Assembly (NCBI RefSeq): GCF_035994945.1
Contig: NZ_CP108677.1
Location: 4,588,001-4,652,000 of the forward strand
DNA from: Streptomyces sp. NBC_01216
GTDB taxonomy: Bacteria; Actinomycetota; Actinomycetes; Streptomycetales; Streptomycetaceae
Length of the DNA stretch: 64,000 nt
Reading direction: 5' to 3'
The translations under genes and the position numbers were made by a program. A model generated the notes under the pieces. The model saw only the letters and a program-made list of their open reading frames with translations. It was not told the DNA's origin and did no database searches. Below, one piece after another: positions 49,835-58,171 of this stretch (position 1 is the stretch's first letter; the number at the start of each line of letters is the position of its first letter).

Positions 49835-51943
49835 ATGCGCGTGAGGGAGCCGCAGGGCGAGGATTTCGGCACCTGGCTGCGGAGCCGACTGGAACAGGCC
49901 GATATGGAGCCGATGGATCTCGCGCAGCGCCTCGGAACCACACCAGCTGACGTCTCCGCCTGGACCGCCGGTCGTTCCGAACCACTCGAAGCGGTCAAGC
50001 AGGCCATCGTGGATGCTCTCGACGTCGGGCTCGCCTCGATCTCCTGCCGGACCGGGGACCTCGCCGCCGCTTCTCCACGGCGGTGGCACCATCGACCGGC
50101 TCACAGCGACGGCGGACGGGAGTACGGCAACGCCGCTGCCTTCGCGTTCGACGCGGATCTCTCCGTCCTCGCCCGCGAGGCCACACAGAATTCACTCGAC
50201 GAGCGCCTCGACCCCACGATGCCGGTCCGTGTGCGCTACGTCCTGCACGAAATCACCGGTGACCACCTCGACGCGTTTCTCGCCGCCATGCGGTGGGACG
50301 AACTGCGCCCGCACTATGAGGCCGCCGCAGGCGGCGGCCAGAAGGTCTCCCGAAGCCTCCAGGCCGCACTCGACGACCTGGACGTGCAACGCTCTCTGCT
50401 CCTTCTCCGTGTGGAGGACTACAACGCTGCCGGTTTGACCGGCCCGGAGTATCAGGACGGCCGCTACGCCGCTGTCGTGCGTCGCCAGCTCGACAGCCAC
50501 AAGCAGATCGGCGGACGCGCCGGTGGCTCTTACGGACTGGGCAAGGCCACCCTCTGGGCCACCAGCCGTATGGGCCTCGTCCTCGTCAACTCCACCCTCT
50601 CCGAGGCTCACGAAGGGCGTTCCGCGCGCCGTGTCGTCGGACGGCTGGATCTGCCTTGGCACGAACTCGACGGAGCCGCGTTCGCGGGCCCCGCGTGGTT
50701 CGGAGAAGCGGAACCCGAGCCGGTTCACGAGGGCGTGTCCCGATCCTGGTGGGCGGACGAGGACGAGGTGCGGTCCCTTCATCTGGACCGACGGAGCGCC
50801 GCGCCCGGTACCTCCTTCCTCATTGTCGGAGCCCATGATGCCTCGGGAGACGCGGCATGCCTGCAGGAGATGCACGAGAAACTCGTCCGATCGCTCGCCG
50901 ACGGGTTCTGGGCTTCCATGATCGGCGGCAAGTCGGCCGGTGCGTTGCTGGAGGCGACCGTCACCACACTGCGTGACACCCGGACCGTGATTCCCGAGGA
51001 GCGAGTCGACCCCCACGCTCACCACCCCGCGCTGGGCCGTGCGTTTCGGGCGTACCTCGACGGGGATACGGTCGGTGAGCTGACCTCCGCCGATCAGGTC
51101 GCACGCGCGGAGGTCCCCCTCGTCGTCTCTCCGTTGAAGGGGCGTGGCCGTTCCCGGGACAAGGGCCGCGAGCATCCCGCGGTCCTTCTGCTCACCACGG
51201 CCGCCGACCGAGACGAGCGGCACAGCCGGGTCGTCTGCATGCGTGGCAATCGAATGACCGTCACCGAACAACGCCCCCGGGAACTCCCTCTCGGCACGGC
51301 GCCGTTCCAGGCCGTCCTGCTCGCCGGCTTCGCCACCGGCCGAGAGGGCGAGGACGTCGAACTCGCGGAGGCGTTCCTCCGTGCCTCCGAACCACCGGAG
51401 CACGACCGCTGGGACCGTACTGAGGAACTCACCACTCTCTACGAGCGTGGCGCCCTCTCTCGACTCAAGGAATTCCGGAGTGAGATCGACAAGGCGGTAC
51501 GCGGTCTCGTCGGGCGTCGAGAGGCCGCTCGCACCAACGGCCCTGCGGCGCTCCGCGAGCTGCTCAGGCTGGACGGCGGCGGATCCGTCGCCGGTGGGAG
51601 GCGGGTACACGGCTTCCCCGTCGTGCGCAGCGTTCAAGCCTGTGTCCAGGACGACGGCGCCTGGCACGTCACGGTCGGTCTCAAGCTCCCCGACGCCGTG
51701 GACTCCTGGGTGCTGACTCCCGTGGCCAAGTTCGACGTCCGGTCGGGCGGACGCCCCGCCGTCGAGTGGGCCGCGCTCGACGCCTCCGAGGACTGCCGTA
51801 TGGAGAACGGCAATCTCGTCGTCGACCCCGGCGTGCGGACCGCTGTGTTCACCGGGGTGACCGAACCCGCCACCCATCCTGTCCAGGGTGGCTTCGCCCG
51901 GCTCGTGGTCGATGTCCAGAAGGCTCGTGGAGGAGCGACGTGA
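49835..51943 (+). CDS. HTH-GHKL ATPase fusion protein of the defence island
   Basis: A 702-residue protein, ATG 49835 with GGGGG upstream. Residues about 28-50 form a Cro/C1-type helix-turn-helix (MDLAQRLGTTPADVSAWTAG RSEP). A GHKL (Hsp90/MutL/histidine-kinase type) ATPase domain follows: N-box LAREATQNSLDER (E115, N119), G1-type Asp D195 in LLRVEDYNAAGLTG, and a glycine-rich lid GGSYGLGKATLWA (about 229-241). The C-terminal 400 residues are mixed alpha/beta and unfamiliar. The combination of a DNA-binding HTH with a GHKL ATPase suggests it senses or remodels DNA or its partners. The stop overlaps the next start (GTGA), so the following protein is made in step with it. Confidence 0.85.
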   Translation: MRVREPQGEDFGTWLRSRLEQADMEPMDLAQRLGTTPADVSAWTAGRSEPLEAVKQAIVDALDVGLASISCRTGDLAAASPRRWHHRPAHSDGGREYGNAAAFAFDADLSVLAREATQNSLDERLDPTMPVRVRYVLHEITGDHLDAFLAAMRWDELRPHYEAAAGGGQKVSRSLQAALDDLDVQRSLLLLRVEDYNAAGLTGPEYQDGRYAAVVRRQLDSHKQIGGRAGGSYGLGKATLWATSRMGLVLVNSTLSEAHEGRSARRVVGRLDLPWHELDGAAFAGPAWFGEAEPEPVHEGVSRSWWADEDEVRSLHLDRRSAAPGTSFLIVGAHDASGDAACLQEMHEKLVRSLADGFWASMIGGKSAGALLEATVTTLRDTRTVIPEERVDPHAHHPALGRAFRAYLDGDTVGELTSADQVARAEVPLVVSPLKGRGRSRDKGREHPAVLLLTTAADRDERHSRVVCMRGNRMTVTEQRPRELPLGTAPFQAVLLAGFATGREGEDVELAEAFLRASEPPEHDRWDRTEELTTLYERGALSRLKEFRSEIDKAVRGLVGRREAARTNGPAALRELLRLDGGGSVAGGRRVHGFPVVRSVQACVQDDGAWHVTVGLKLPDAVDSWVLTPVAKFDVRSGGRPAVEWAALDASEDCRMENGNLVVDPGVRTAVFTGVTEPATHPVQGGFARLVVDVQKARGGAT

Positions 51944-52926
51944 AGTCCGTCTACCCTTACCCGACACTCTTCGGTGACATCTCCCTCGACGTACTCGCGA
52001 TCGCGGTGGACGGGACGTCGCCGCTTCCGTACGCCCATGTGTCCAGGCCCGAGAGGACCGTGGCGCTCCACCAGTCCGGTCGGGAGAGCTGGGAGTACTG
52101 CACGCTTCGTCTCCAGGCGTCCCTCCCGGCGGCGGAGCTCGCCGACGGAGCCTGGACGGATCTGGTCTGCCTGGCCCATCTCACCGAGAAGGCGACCAAT
52201 GCCCGCAGCACGGCAGTGCTCAGGCGATCACCCGAGGGCGGCGTCTGGAGCGGGAGCATCGACCTGTTCCGCGATCGTCATCTCAACCGTGCCGTCCTTG
52301 GCCTGACCGTCGTCGCCACCGTAGGCGGGGTCGAGGGTCGGGTGATCGGAACCACCGAACAGGACTGGTATCTCGACCTCAAGGCGGTCACCCCGGTACG
52401 CCAACGGGAGATCGAGATCGTCGAGGTGGACTTCCACGGGGGAGCGGAGGCATGGCTCCGGCCGTACAAGGACGCCCCCTGGATCGTCGAGACCACCGGC
52501 GACGTACCCACGGTCTACCTCAACACCGGTTCGGCCGAGGGACTGATCGCCCTGCTCGGCGGCAGCGGAGGAGGCCCGGCCGAGAAGCTGCTGCGCGAGA
52601 TGGTGTCCAGTCAGATCGCCCAGGACGCGTGGACCGCGATGTTCCACACCGCCGTCGGCGATCTCGACGTCGACGAGGACGGAACCCCCGTCATGCCGAC
52701 GGGCTGGCGCGAGACCGTTCTCCGGATGATGTTGCCCGATGTGCTTCCGGGGCGTCAGCTCACCGACGCGCTGTACGACATCGAGGAACGCCGGGCCAAG
52801 GGGTTCGGCTGGTCAGAGCTGCAGACGACCGTCCAGTACGCGGCAGGCAGACGAAGCAGGATCGCCAAGAAGTTGACCAACGCGGTCCGCGTAGTCGATC
52901 GTGCGGACAGGGACGACACCCGATGA
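51940..52926 (+). CDS. Uncharacterised protein of the defence island
   Basis: A 328-residue protein, GTG 51940 overlapping the HTH-GHKL stop, with GGAGGAG upstream. No family recognised. The first 160 residues look beta-rich (WEYCTLRLQASLPAAELADG, WTDLVCLAHLTEKATNARST, GSIDLFRDRHLNRAVLGLTV), like a recognition or scaffold domain. The region 185-215 contains AWLRPYKDAPWIVETTGDVP TVYLNTG. The C-terminal third is helical and charged (EERRAKGFGWSELQTTVQYA). No nuclease, ATPase or membrane motif is visible. Its four-base overlaps with both neighbours imply one stoichiometric complex with the HTH-GHKL protein and the next gene product. Confidence 0.8.
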   Translation: MKSVYPYPTLFGDISLDVLAIAVDGTSPLPYAHVSRPERTVALHQSGRESWEYCTLRLQASLPAAELADGAWTDLVCLAHLTEKATNARSTAVLRRSPEGGVWSGSIDLFRDRHLNRAVLGLTVVATVGGVEGRVIGTTEQDWYLDLKAVTPVRQREIEIVEVDFHGGAEAWLRPYKDAPWIVETTGDVPTVYLNTGSAEGLIALLGGSGGGPAEKLLREMVSSQIAQDAWTAMFHTAVGDLDVDEDGTPVMPTGWRETVLRMMLPDVLPGRQLTDALYDIEERRAKGFGWSELQTTVQYAAGRRSRIAKKLTNAVRVVDRADRDDTR

Positions 52927-53894
52927 GCCCCCTCACCCCTGTCGAGCCGCCGTCCGTGCTCGCGCTCCTGCCCGACGCCGCCGTCGCCAAGTACCTCGGC
53001 CGAGGTGTCCAGTCCGGCCGGGAAACCCCGCCACAGGTCGCGCTCGCCCGTGCCTGCGTCGCATACGACGGTCGGACTGCGGAGCGGCGGCGTACCGAGC
53101 CGGTGCGTGAACTTCTCGATGAGGCCGTGCGACGGTTCGTGGACGATCGTCACGCCGTCGACGGCTGGCTCGCGCCTCGTCTGCACGCCACCCTGAGGAT
53201 GACCCGTGCGGAGGCTGCCGACGGCCGTCTTTGGAACCACCTGGCCATGATCGTGGCTCCGGACTACGTCGTCTGGAGACACAAGGGCGCCGACAAAGCA
53301 GAAGGCCCCGGCATCGCCGCCGCCGCTCGGTTCAGCGGACCCCACTACACCCAGACCTTCTCCCGCCTCTGGTGGGCCGCCGAACTCTTCCGCGACGGCG
53401 ACGACTACGGCCCGGTCGTCACGGCCTGCCGTATCCAGGACGTCCTCAACACCACGATGCGCCTGGACGTCATCGACCACCGTCCCACCGCCCAGGCCAT
53501 GATCCGTGTCATCGGCGGACTCCTCGACTCGGGCACTCCTCGCCCCGGCGATCACGTCAATGCCTTCTCCTCCGCGGTGAACGCGGCCGGCAGCACGCTG
53601 ATGTACGACGTTCTGGCACGCGACGTCGCCCCCGACGTGGACGAACTCCACGACTGGATCGAAGGCGGCGCCGGCGCGACAGTGGATTGGGACCACCTGC
53701 CGGAGGGCCCGCTCGACGGCCGCGTCGAGGAGACGGCCGTCGCAGCCCTGCTTCCTCTCTTCGAGAGGTTGAGGTCCGAGGCTCCGGTGCGCCGACGGAC
53801 GAAGAGTTTCGCGTCGGGCACGGAGCAGCGAGGGGCCGTCCCGGCACCCAGGGTCCCGGGAGTCAGCCTGGCCAAGCCTTCGGATCACGCGTGA
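52923..53894 (+). CDS. Uncharacterised helical protein of the defence island (possibly DUF6339-like)
   Basis: A 323-residue, mostly helical protein; ATG overlaps the previous stop as ATGA. Landmarks: DAAVAKYLGRGVQSGRETPP, ADGRLWNHLAMIVAPDYVVW, GPHYTQTFSRLWWAAELFRD GDDY and ACRIQDVLNTTMRLDVIDHR. The Trp-rich RLWWAAELFRDG stretch recalls the DUF6339 family as I remember it, but this needs a profile search. No catalytic motif is seen. The 3' end overlaps the 3' end of the convergent methyltransferase gene by 10 bp, so there is no room for a terminator between the two operons. Confidence 0.8.
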   Translation: MSPLTPVEPPSVLALLPDAAVAKYLGRGVQSGRETPPQVALARACVAYDGRTAERRRTEPVRELLDEAVRRFVDDRHAVDGWLAPRLHATLRMTRAEAADGRLWNHLAMIVAPDYVVWRHKGADKAEGPGIAAAARFSGPHYTQTFSRLWWAAELFRDGDDYGPVVTACRIQDVLNTTMRLDVIDHRPTAQAMIRVIGGLLDSGTPRPGDHVNAFSSAVNAAGSTLMYDVLARDVAPDVDELHDWIEGGAGATVDWDHLPEGPLDGRVEETAVAALLPLFERLRSEAPVRRRTKSFASGTEQRGAVPAPRVPGVSLAKPSDHA

Positions 53895-54898
53895 GCGCGT
53901 GATCCGCCCTCGTACTCTCCCGCCGTCCCGATCGCGGCCTTCAGCACCGCCTTGCCCAACAGAGGCGGGATCGCGTTGCCGATCTGCTGGGCGATGGCTC
54001 GGCCCGACCAGGGGTAGTCGGCGGGAAACGTCTGCAGAACGCCGGCCTCGGCATCCGAGAAGCGGGGCAGCTCCGTGCCGTCTCCGGCGACGACTCGATT
54101 CCGGGAGACCTTGCCGGTGACGGTGAACGCGGGCTGGTCCGAGGACCTGCGGCCCCGGGCCTTGGGATCGCCCCCCGTGCCGTAGTTCGAGACCACCTCG
54201 AAGGGAGTCGGACGGTCGAGGACCTCCGACATAGGGACCCACGGCTTCAGGAGAGGGTCGCCCTGATCGCGCGGGACACCCTTGCGATACGGACGGTGAG
54301 AGGGCCGCGGCAGCTCGCCGATGCCGTTCAGACGGGCCACGAGGATGGCGCGACGTCGCGTCTGCGGGACGCCGAACTGTTCCGTGTGCAGTACCTCGGG
54401 CTCGGAGACCCGGTAGCCCTGCTGCGCCAGGACCTTTCCGTACTCCCGCCATACGGGGAGGACGGCGGGCACCTGTTCCAGGACGATCGCCTCGTAGGGT
54501 CGATCGTCACGGAGTGCCTCCAAGGCCCAACGCAACGGTTCGAGGACGAGACCGGTGCGTGCGTCGTCGAGCACGGCGAGGTCGGAGCGGACGTCCTCGC
54601 CGCGGGCCATCCGCTTGACGAAGCCGATCACCTCGTCCAGCGCACGGCGGCCCGCGCCGGTGCCGGCCAGGGTGAACGTCTGACACGGAGGACCACCGGC
54701 GAGCACAGTGGCGTTCGGGAACTTGTGCGGCCCGAAGTCCTGGACATCACCCTGCAGGGTGGCGAGTCCGGCGGCGGTCCGCGTATCGCACGCGTCCTGA
54801 TCGAACTCGATCCCCGTCACCTCGAAGCCGAGGTCGCGTGCCGCCACGTCGAGCCCGCCCGGTCCGGCGAACAGGTCGACAATCTCGGGGCGTGGCAC
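53885..54898 (-). CDS. dcm-like: DNA (cytosine-5) methyltransferase
   Basis: A 337-residue C5-MTase, GTG start with GGAG six bases upstream. Motif I is DLFAGPGGLD (8-17), the catalytic motif IV is GGPPCQTF (C72), motif VI is LEQVP (141-143 EQV instead of the usual ENV), motif VIII is QTRRR (180-183), and motifs IX and X are near RFSDAEAGVLQTFPADYP and QQIGNAIPP. The target-recognition region between VIII and IX is only about 90 residues, so recognition is probably of a short site. It is the last gene of the leftward operon (GHKL, PD-(D/E)XK, Z1, MTase) and the expected partner of Vsr. It would mark host DNA as self. Confidence 0.93.
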   Translation of the reverse strand: MPRPEIVDLFAGPGGLDVAARDLGFEVTGIEFDQDACDTRTAAGLATLQGDVQDFGPHKFPNATVLAGGPPCQTFTLAGTGAGRRALDEVIGFVKRMARGEDVRSDLAVLDDARTGLVLEPLRWALEALRDDRPYEAIVLEQVPAVLPVWREYGKVLAQQGYRVSEPEVLHTEQFGVPQTRRRAILVARLNGIGELPRPSHRPYRKGVPRDQGDPLLKPWVPMSEVLDRPTPFEVVSNYGTGGDPKARGRRSSDQPAFTVTGKVSRNRVVAGDGTELPRFSDAEAGVLQTFPADYPWSGRAIAQQIGNAIPPLLGKAVLKAAIGTAGEYEGGSRAHA

Positions 54899-54991
54899 GT
54901 GATCTCCAGGAGTGGTGTGTGGACGAAGGGGACCGGGAGAACCCAGCAGCGCCTCAGATTACCCGGCGCCGCACGTCGAGCGGTGTTGCTG

Positions 54992-55129
54992 TCAACCTTG
55001 CCCCAGGGTGGTCGAAGGCTGACGATCTTGTGCCACGCCGAGATCCGCCGCGTCCGCCGCGAAGCGGTGCAGGTCCTGGCCGAGGTGCGACAGCTCCTCG
55101 GCCAGGTACTCCCGGATCGGGGCGTACGA
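54992..55129 (-). pseudogene. Coding-like remnant in frame behind the Z1 stop codon
   Basis: Immediately after the Z1 stop the same frame stays open for 45 codons and reads IREYLAEELSHLGQDLHRFA and on to ADLGVAQDRQ, with strong G/C at third positions for about 35 codons. It has no ATG or GTG at its beginning. It may be the rest of a longer Z1 protein cut by a nonsense change, or the 3' relic of a lost gene. The remainder of the 54899-55129 gap holds only the methyltransferase ribosome site. Confidence 0.4.
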
Positions 55130-58123
55130 TCACGATCTCCGTCGGTCGGTGGCCCCTTCGGGATCGGTGTCGATGATGGCGACTCCCTCCTGAGCGGAGT
55201 CGACGGTCGTGAAGCGCAGGACTCGGCCGTCGTCGCTGCGCGCCGAGGCCGGTGCGACGAAGGCGAAGGCCATCACGATCCGACCGGGATCGAGCGTGCC
55301 GTCCGCCGTGACCGTGCTCCGGTGCGCGGACTCGATGATCGGGTAGAGGACGATCACTCCTCGCCGCGGAGCGGTGAGGTCCTCGACGGCGGTGTCGCCT
55401 GAGTCGGCGAGGGACCCCGCGATGCGCATCGCCGCCGCGCGGTGCTTGACGTCGCTGATGGCGCCGAAGAGCGGGTCACGGCGCCGGTCACGAGCGAAGT
55501 AGGAGTACAAGCGGTCGGAGCCGCTCAGCCGGAACCGCCGTTTCGGCTGGGCATGCTGCGGAGCGAGTACCACCCAGTCGTCGACCTGGGCGGGTGTCCC
55601 GGAGGTGATTTCCCGCAGGTAGTCGAGGTGGGGGGCGAACTGGGACGGTGCGCCCCAGCGGACACGCGATGCCAGATCATGGAACGAGGCGGCGCCCATT
55701 CGCCCGGTCAGCGCGGAGAAACGGTGAGTGACGCCCTCCTCGCGGAAGTGGTATCCGAGCTGCGTCGGCTCTGCGGACAGCGTGTCCAGGACGGGCGTCC
55801 ACAGACCCGTGTTCTGCCGCAGGTCGGAGACCTTCGTCGGGTACGCGGTGGGTTCCTGCCACTGGCCGGGGGAGCGGAGCGTCACCAGGCGCGAGTTGTA
55901 CATCTTGTTCGGGCTGGTCGGCTTGAGCCACGGGATGTGTTGCGAGACCAGTGGAGGTACCTTGTCCGGGGTCACCTGCGGGCGGCCGTCGACCGTAACG
56001 GAGTACTGCTCCAGCTCGGCGCGGAACGTCTCCTCGTCGCGGCAGATCGCCGCGAAGCCGTCGTAGAGGTCGATCTCCTTCCTGCCCATGGTCTCCTGGC
56101 GGCCCAGGTAGAGGCGAACCAGGTCTCGGTAGCCCTTGCGGAAGCCGAACCAGCGACCCATCTGCATGAGCGTGGAGGCGTTGCCCGTACGACGCCGGAA
56201 GTAGGAGACGGTCAGACCTTCGACGGTGAACCCGCGTGCCAGCTTCTGTCCGCCGATGAGAATCTTCCAGATGGACCGCTTGTCGAAGTCGGCCTCGCCC
56301 GTCTCGAGGTCCTTGTCACCGTTGACCACGATGATCGGCTTGTCATCGCCACCGATTCGGATCGCCGCGGGGCCGACGTAGGGGGCGAGTTCGTCGAACG
56401 AGCCGGGGACGGCCTGACCGTCGGCGCGCACCGCGGAGACGAGGGCGACGTCCGAGTCGAACAGGCGGCGGAGCCGCTCGTGACCGCGGGCCCCGATATA
56501 GCCGGCGTTCCACCACAGCCGAGTGACCCTGCCGAGCAGCTCGCGGTGTACGTCCTGGCGGACGGACTCGTGGATGAGCATCGTGTGGTGCTGGAAGTAC
56601 CGATCGCCGAGGCCGCCCTTGTCCTCGCGGTACAGCTTCATCGCGGCCGTCAGCACGAACATGTCCATGGCTCGTTCGAGGCATGTGTCGTCCTCGTCGT
56701 CCTCCACCACGATGTCGCGGACGTGCGCCTTCTCGTTGGAGTTCGCGTACGTCCGCTCCTCCTCCGACAGAGCGGAGTCGAGATCGTGGAAGTCACGGGC
56801 GCCCATGTACTCGGCCGGACGCGGCAGGGAGATGATGAAGTCCTTGGGGAAGATGTCCTCGGTGTCGCTGGGGTCGATGAAGACGTTGGCGAAGGGCGTC
56901 GCGGTGTAGCCCACGTACTGGGCGCGGGGCAGCATCCGCAGCAGCTCGGAGATCTTCTGGTTGATCGCGGTCCGCTCGGCGTTCGGCTTGGCGAGGTCGG
57001 AGGTGTTCACCGAGGCCTCGTCGGACTCGTCGTCCACGATCAGGACCGGGATCTCGGAGAGGGGTGTCTTGATCTTCCGTAGATCCTTCACCAACTTGGT
57101 GAGTACCTGCTTGTTCTTCTTGACCACCATCAGGCGGGCCGCGGCCCGGTGGAGGTTGTGCGGGTCGTACAGCGGCAGGCCGGGCTGCTGTTTCTCGTAT
57201 TCGAGGGCGACGATTCCCTGCAGGAGGCTCTGGTAGTCGTCGTCCCGGGTCGTCATGCGGTGGATGTCGAAGTTGCCGAGCGTGGAGGGCAGCGCGCCGA
57301 AGGTCGCGAATTTGCCCTGGCTCCAGGCGGGGTCGTCGGCGTAGTCCGACTCGTACTCGCTCGCGCCGCGCACGATGTTCTCGCGGCCGACCAGCTCCAT
57401 GTCGAGGCGACGCTGGGTCTGGGCCCGCAGCATGTTGAGCGTGCCGCCCAGCACGATGACCAGGCGATAGCCCGCGTCGATCGCCTTGGCGATGACACCG
57501 GCGAAGTTGGCGGTCTTGCCGGACTGGACGTAGCCGACGACCAGACCCTTCGACTGGTACGCCTCGAGCGCCGTCGGGTCGGCCAGTCGTTCCACCACCC
57601 GGTCGGTCGCCTCGTCGAGTCCGGCGACGACCTCTTCGGGCCAGCCCTTGTCCGTCAGCAGACGCCGGTACGCGGGCCAGTAACAGCGGCGTCCCTGGAG
57701 GGACTGCGGTGTGTACCAGGGTGTGTGCTCGGTGCTGATGACGACGGCCCCGCCGGCCTTGTGTACGGGCACGAGCGCGTCGAGGAGTTTGCCGCTCTCG
57801 TCGCCGATGCCGAGCAGCTCGTACACGTCGGTCCGCCGCTCCTCGGTATGCGGCGGGTGCGAGGACCAGGCGACGTTCTCCTTGTAGTCCCAACGGGTGA
57901 GCTGCTTGCGCCACACCTCGACGAGCCGGTCGGTGGCGTGTGCCTCGCGGAGGGCGGACAGGAAATCGGCCTCGGTGGCGTACGCCATGGCTTCCGGCGC
58001 GAGATCCTCGGCCTGGTACTCCAGGGCGCGCGCGAGTCGTCTCGGTTTTCCCGCGCTCATGTCGCCGAGAGCCCGGGCGTGCAGGTCGAGACGGATGCCG
58101 GCGGCGGTGTCGGGATGGGTCAT
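55130..58123 (-). CDS. Z1-domain SF2 helicase-like ATPase of the defence island
   Basis: A 997-residue protein, ATG 58123 with GAGGAACC upstream. Motif I is VGYVQSGKTANFAG (197-210), the Q-S-G-K-T form diagnostic of Z1 proteins. Motif II is VDDESDEAS (363-371), motif III is GYTATPFANVF (405-415) and motif VI is QMGRWFGFRKGYRDL (654-668). The first 180 residues are a helical preamble; the Z1 domain proper spans about 420-640 between the two helicase lobes. The C-terminal 300 residues are of unknown fold. Z1 proteins occur in complex restriction systems with GHKL ATPases, PD-(D/E)XK proteins and Dcm methylases, exactly the neighbours here. The likely role is ATP-driven translocation on DNA. Confidence 0.93.
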   Translation of the reverse strand: MTHPDTAAGIRLDLHARALGDMSAGKPRRLARALEYQAEDLAPEAMAYATEADFLSALREAHATDRLVEVWRKQLTRWDYKENVAWSSHPPHTEERRTDVYELLGIGDESGKLLDALVPVHKAGGAVVISTEHTPWYTPQSLQGRRCYWPAYRRLLTDKGWPEEVVAGLDEATDRVVERLADPTALEAYQSKGLVVGYVQSGKTANFAGVIAKAIDAGYRLVIVLGGTLNMLRAQTQRRLDMELVGRENIVRGASEYESDYADDPAWSQGKFATFGALPSTLGNFDIHRMTTRDDDYQSLLQGIVALEYEKQQPGLPLYDPHNLHRAAARLMVVKKNKQVLTKLVKDLRKIKTPLSEIPVLIVDDESDEASVNTSDLAKPNAERTAINQKISELLRMLPRAQYVGYTATPFANVFIDPSDTEDIFPKDFIISLPRPAEYMGARDFHDLDSALSEEERTYANSNEKAHVRDIVVEDDEDDTCLERAMDMFVLTAAMKLYREDKGGLGDRYFQHHTMLIHESVRQDVHRELLGRVTRLWWNAGYIGARGHERLRRLFDSDVALVSAVRADGQAVPGSFDELAPYVGPAAIRIGGDDKPIIVVNGDKDLETGEADFDKRSIWKILIGGQKLARGFTVEGLTVSYFRRRTGNASTLMQMGRWFGFRKGYRDLVRLYLGRQETMGRKEIDLYDGFAAICRDEETFRAELEQYSVTVDGRPQVTPDKVPPLVSQHIPWLKPTSPNKMYNSRLVTLRSPGQWQEPTAYPTKVSDLRQNTGLWTPVLDTLSAEPTQLGYHFREEGVTHRFSALTGRMGAASFHDLASRVRWGAPSQFAPHLDYLREITSGTPAQVDDWVVLAPQHAQPKRRFRLSGSDRLYSYFARDRRRDPLFGAISDVKHRAAAMRIAGSLADSGDTAVEDLTAPRRGVIVLYPIIESAHRSTVTADGTLDPGRIVMAFAFVAPASARSDDGRVLRFTTVDSAQEGVAIIDTDPEGATDRRRS

Positions 58124-58171
58124 CGGCGGTTCCTCGGCTGTCGGGGCGAAGAGAGACGGTCGGGGGAGGTT

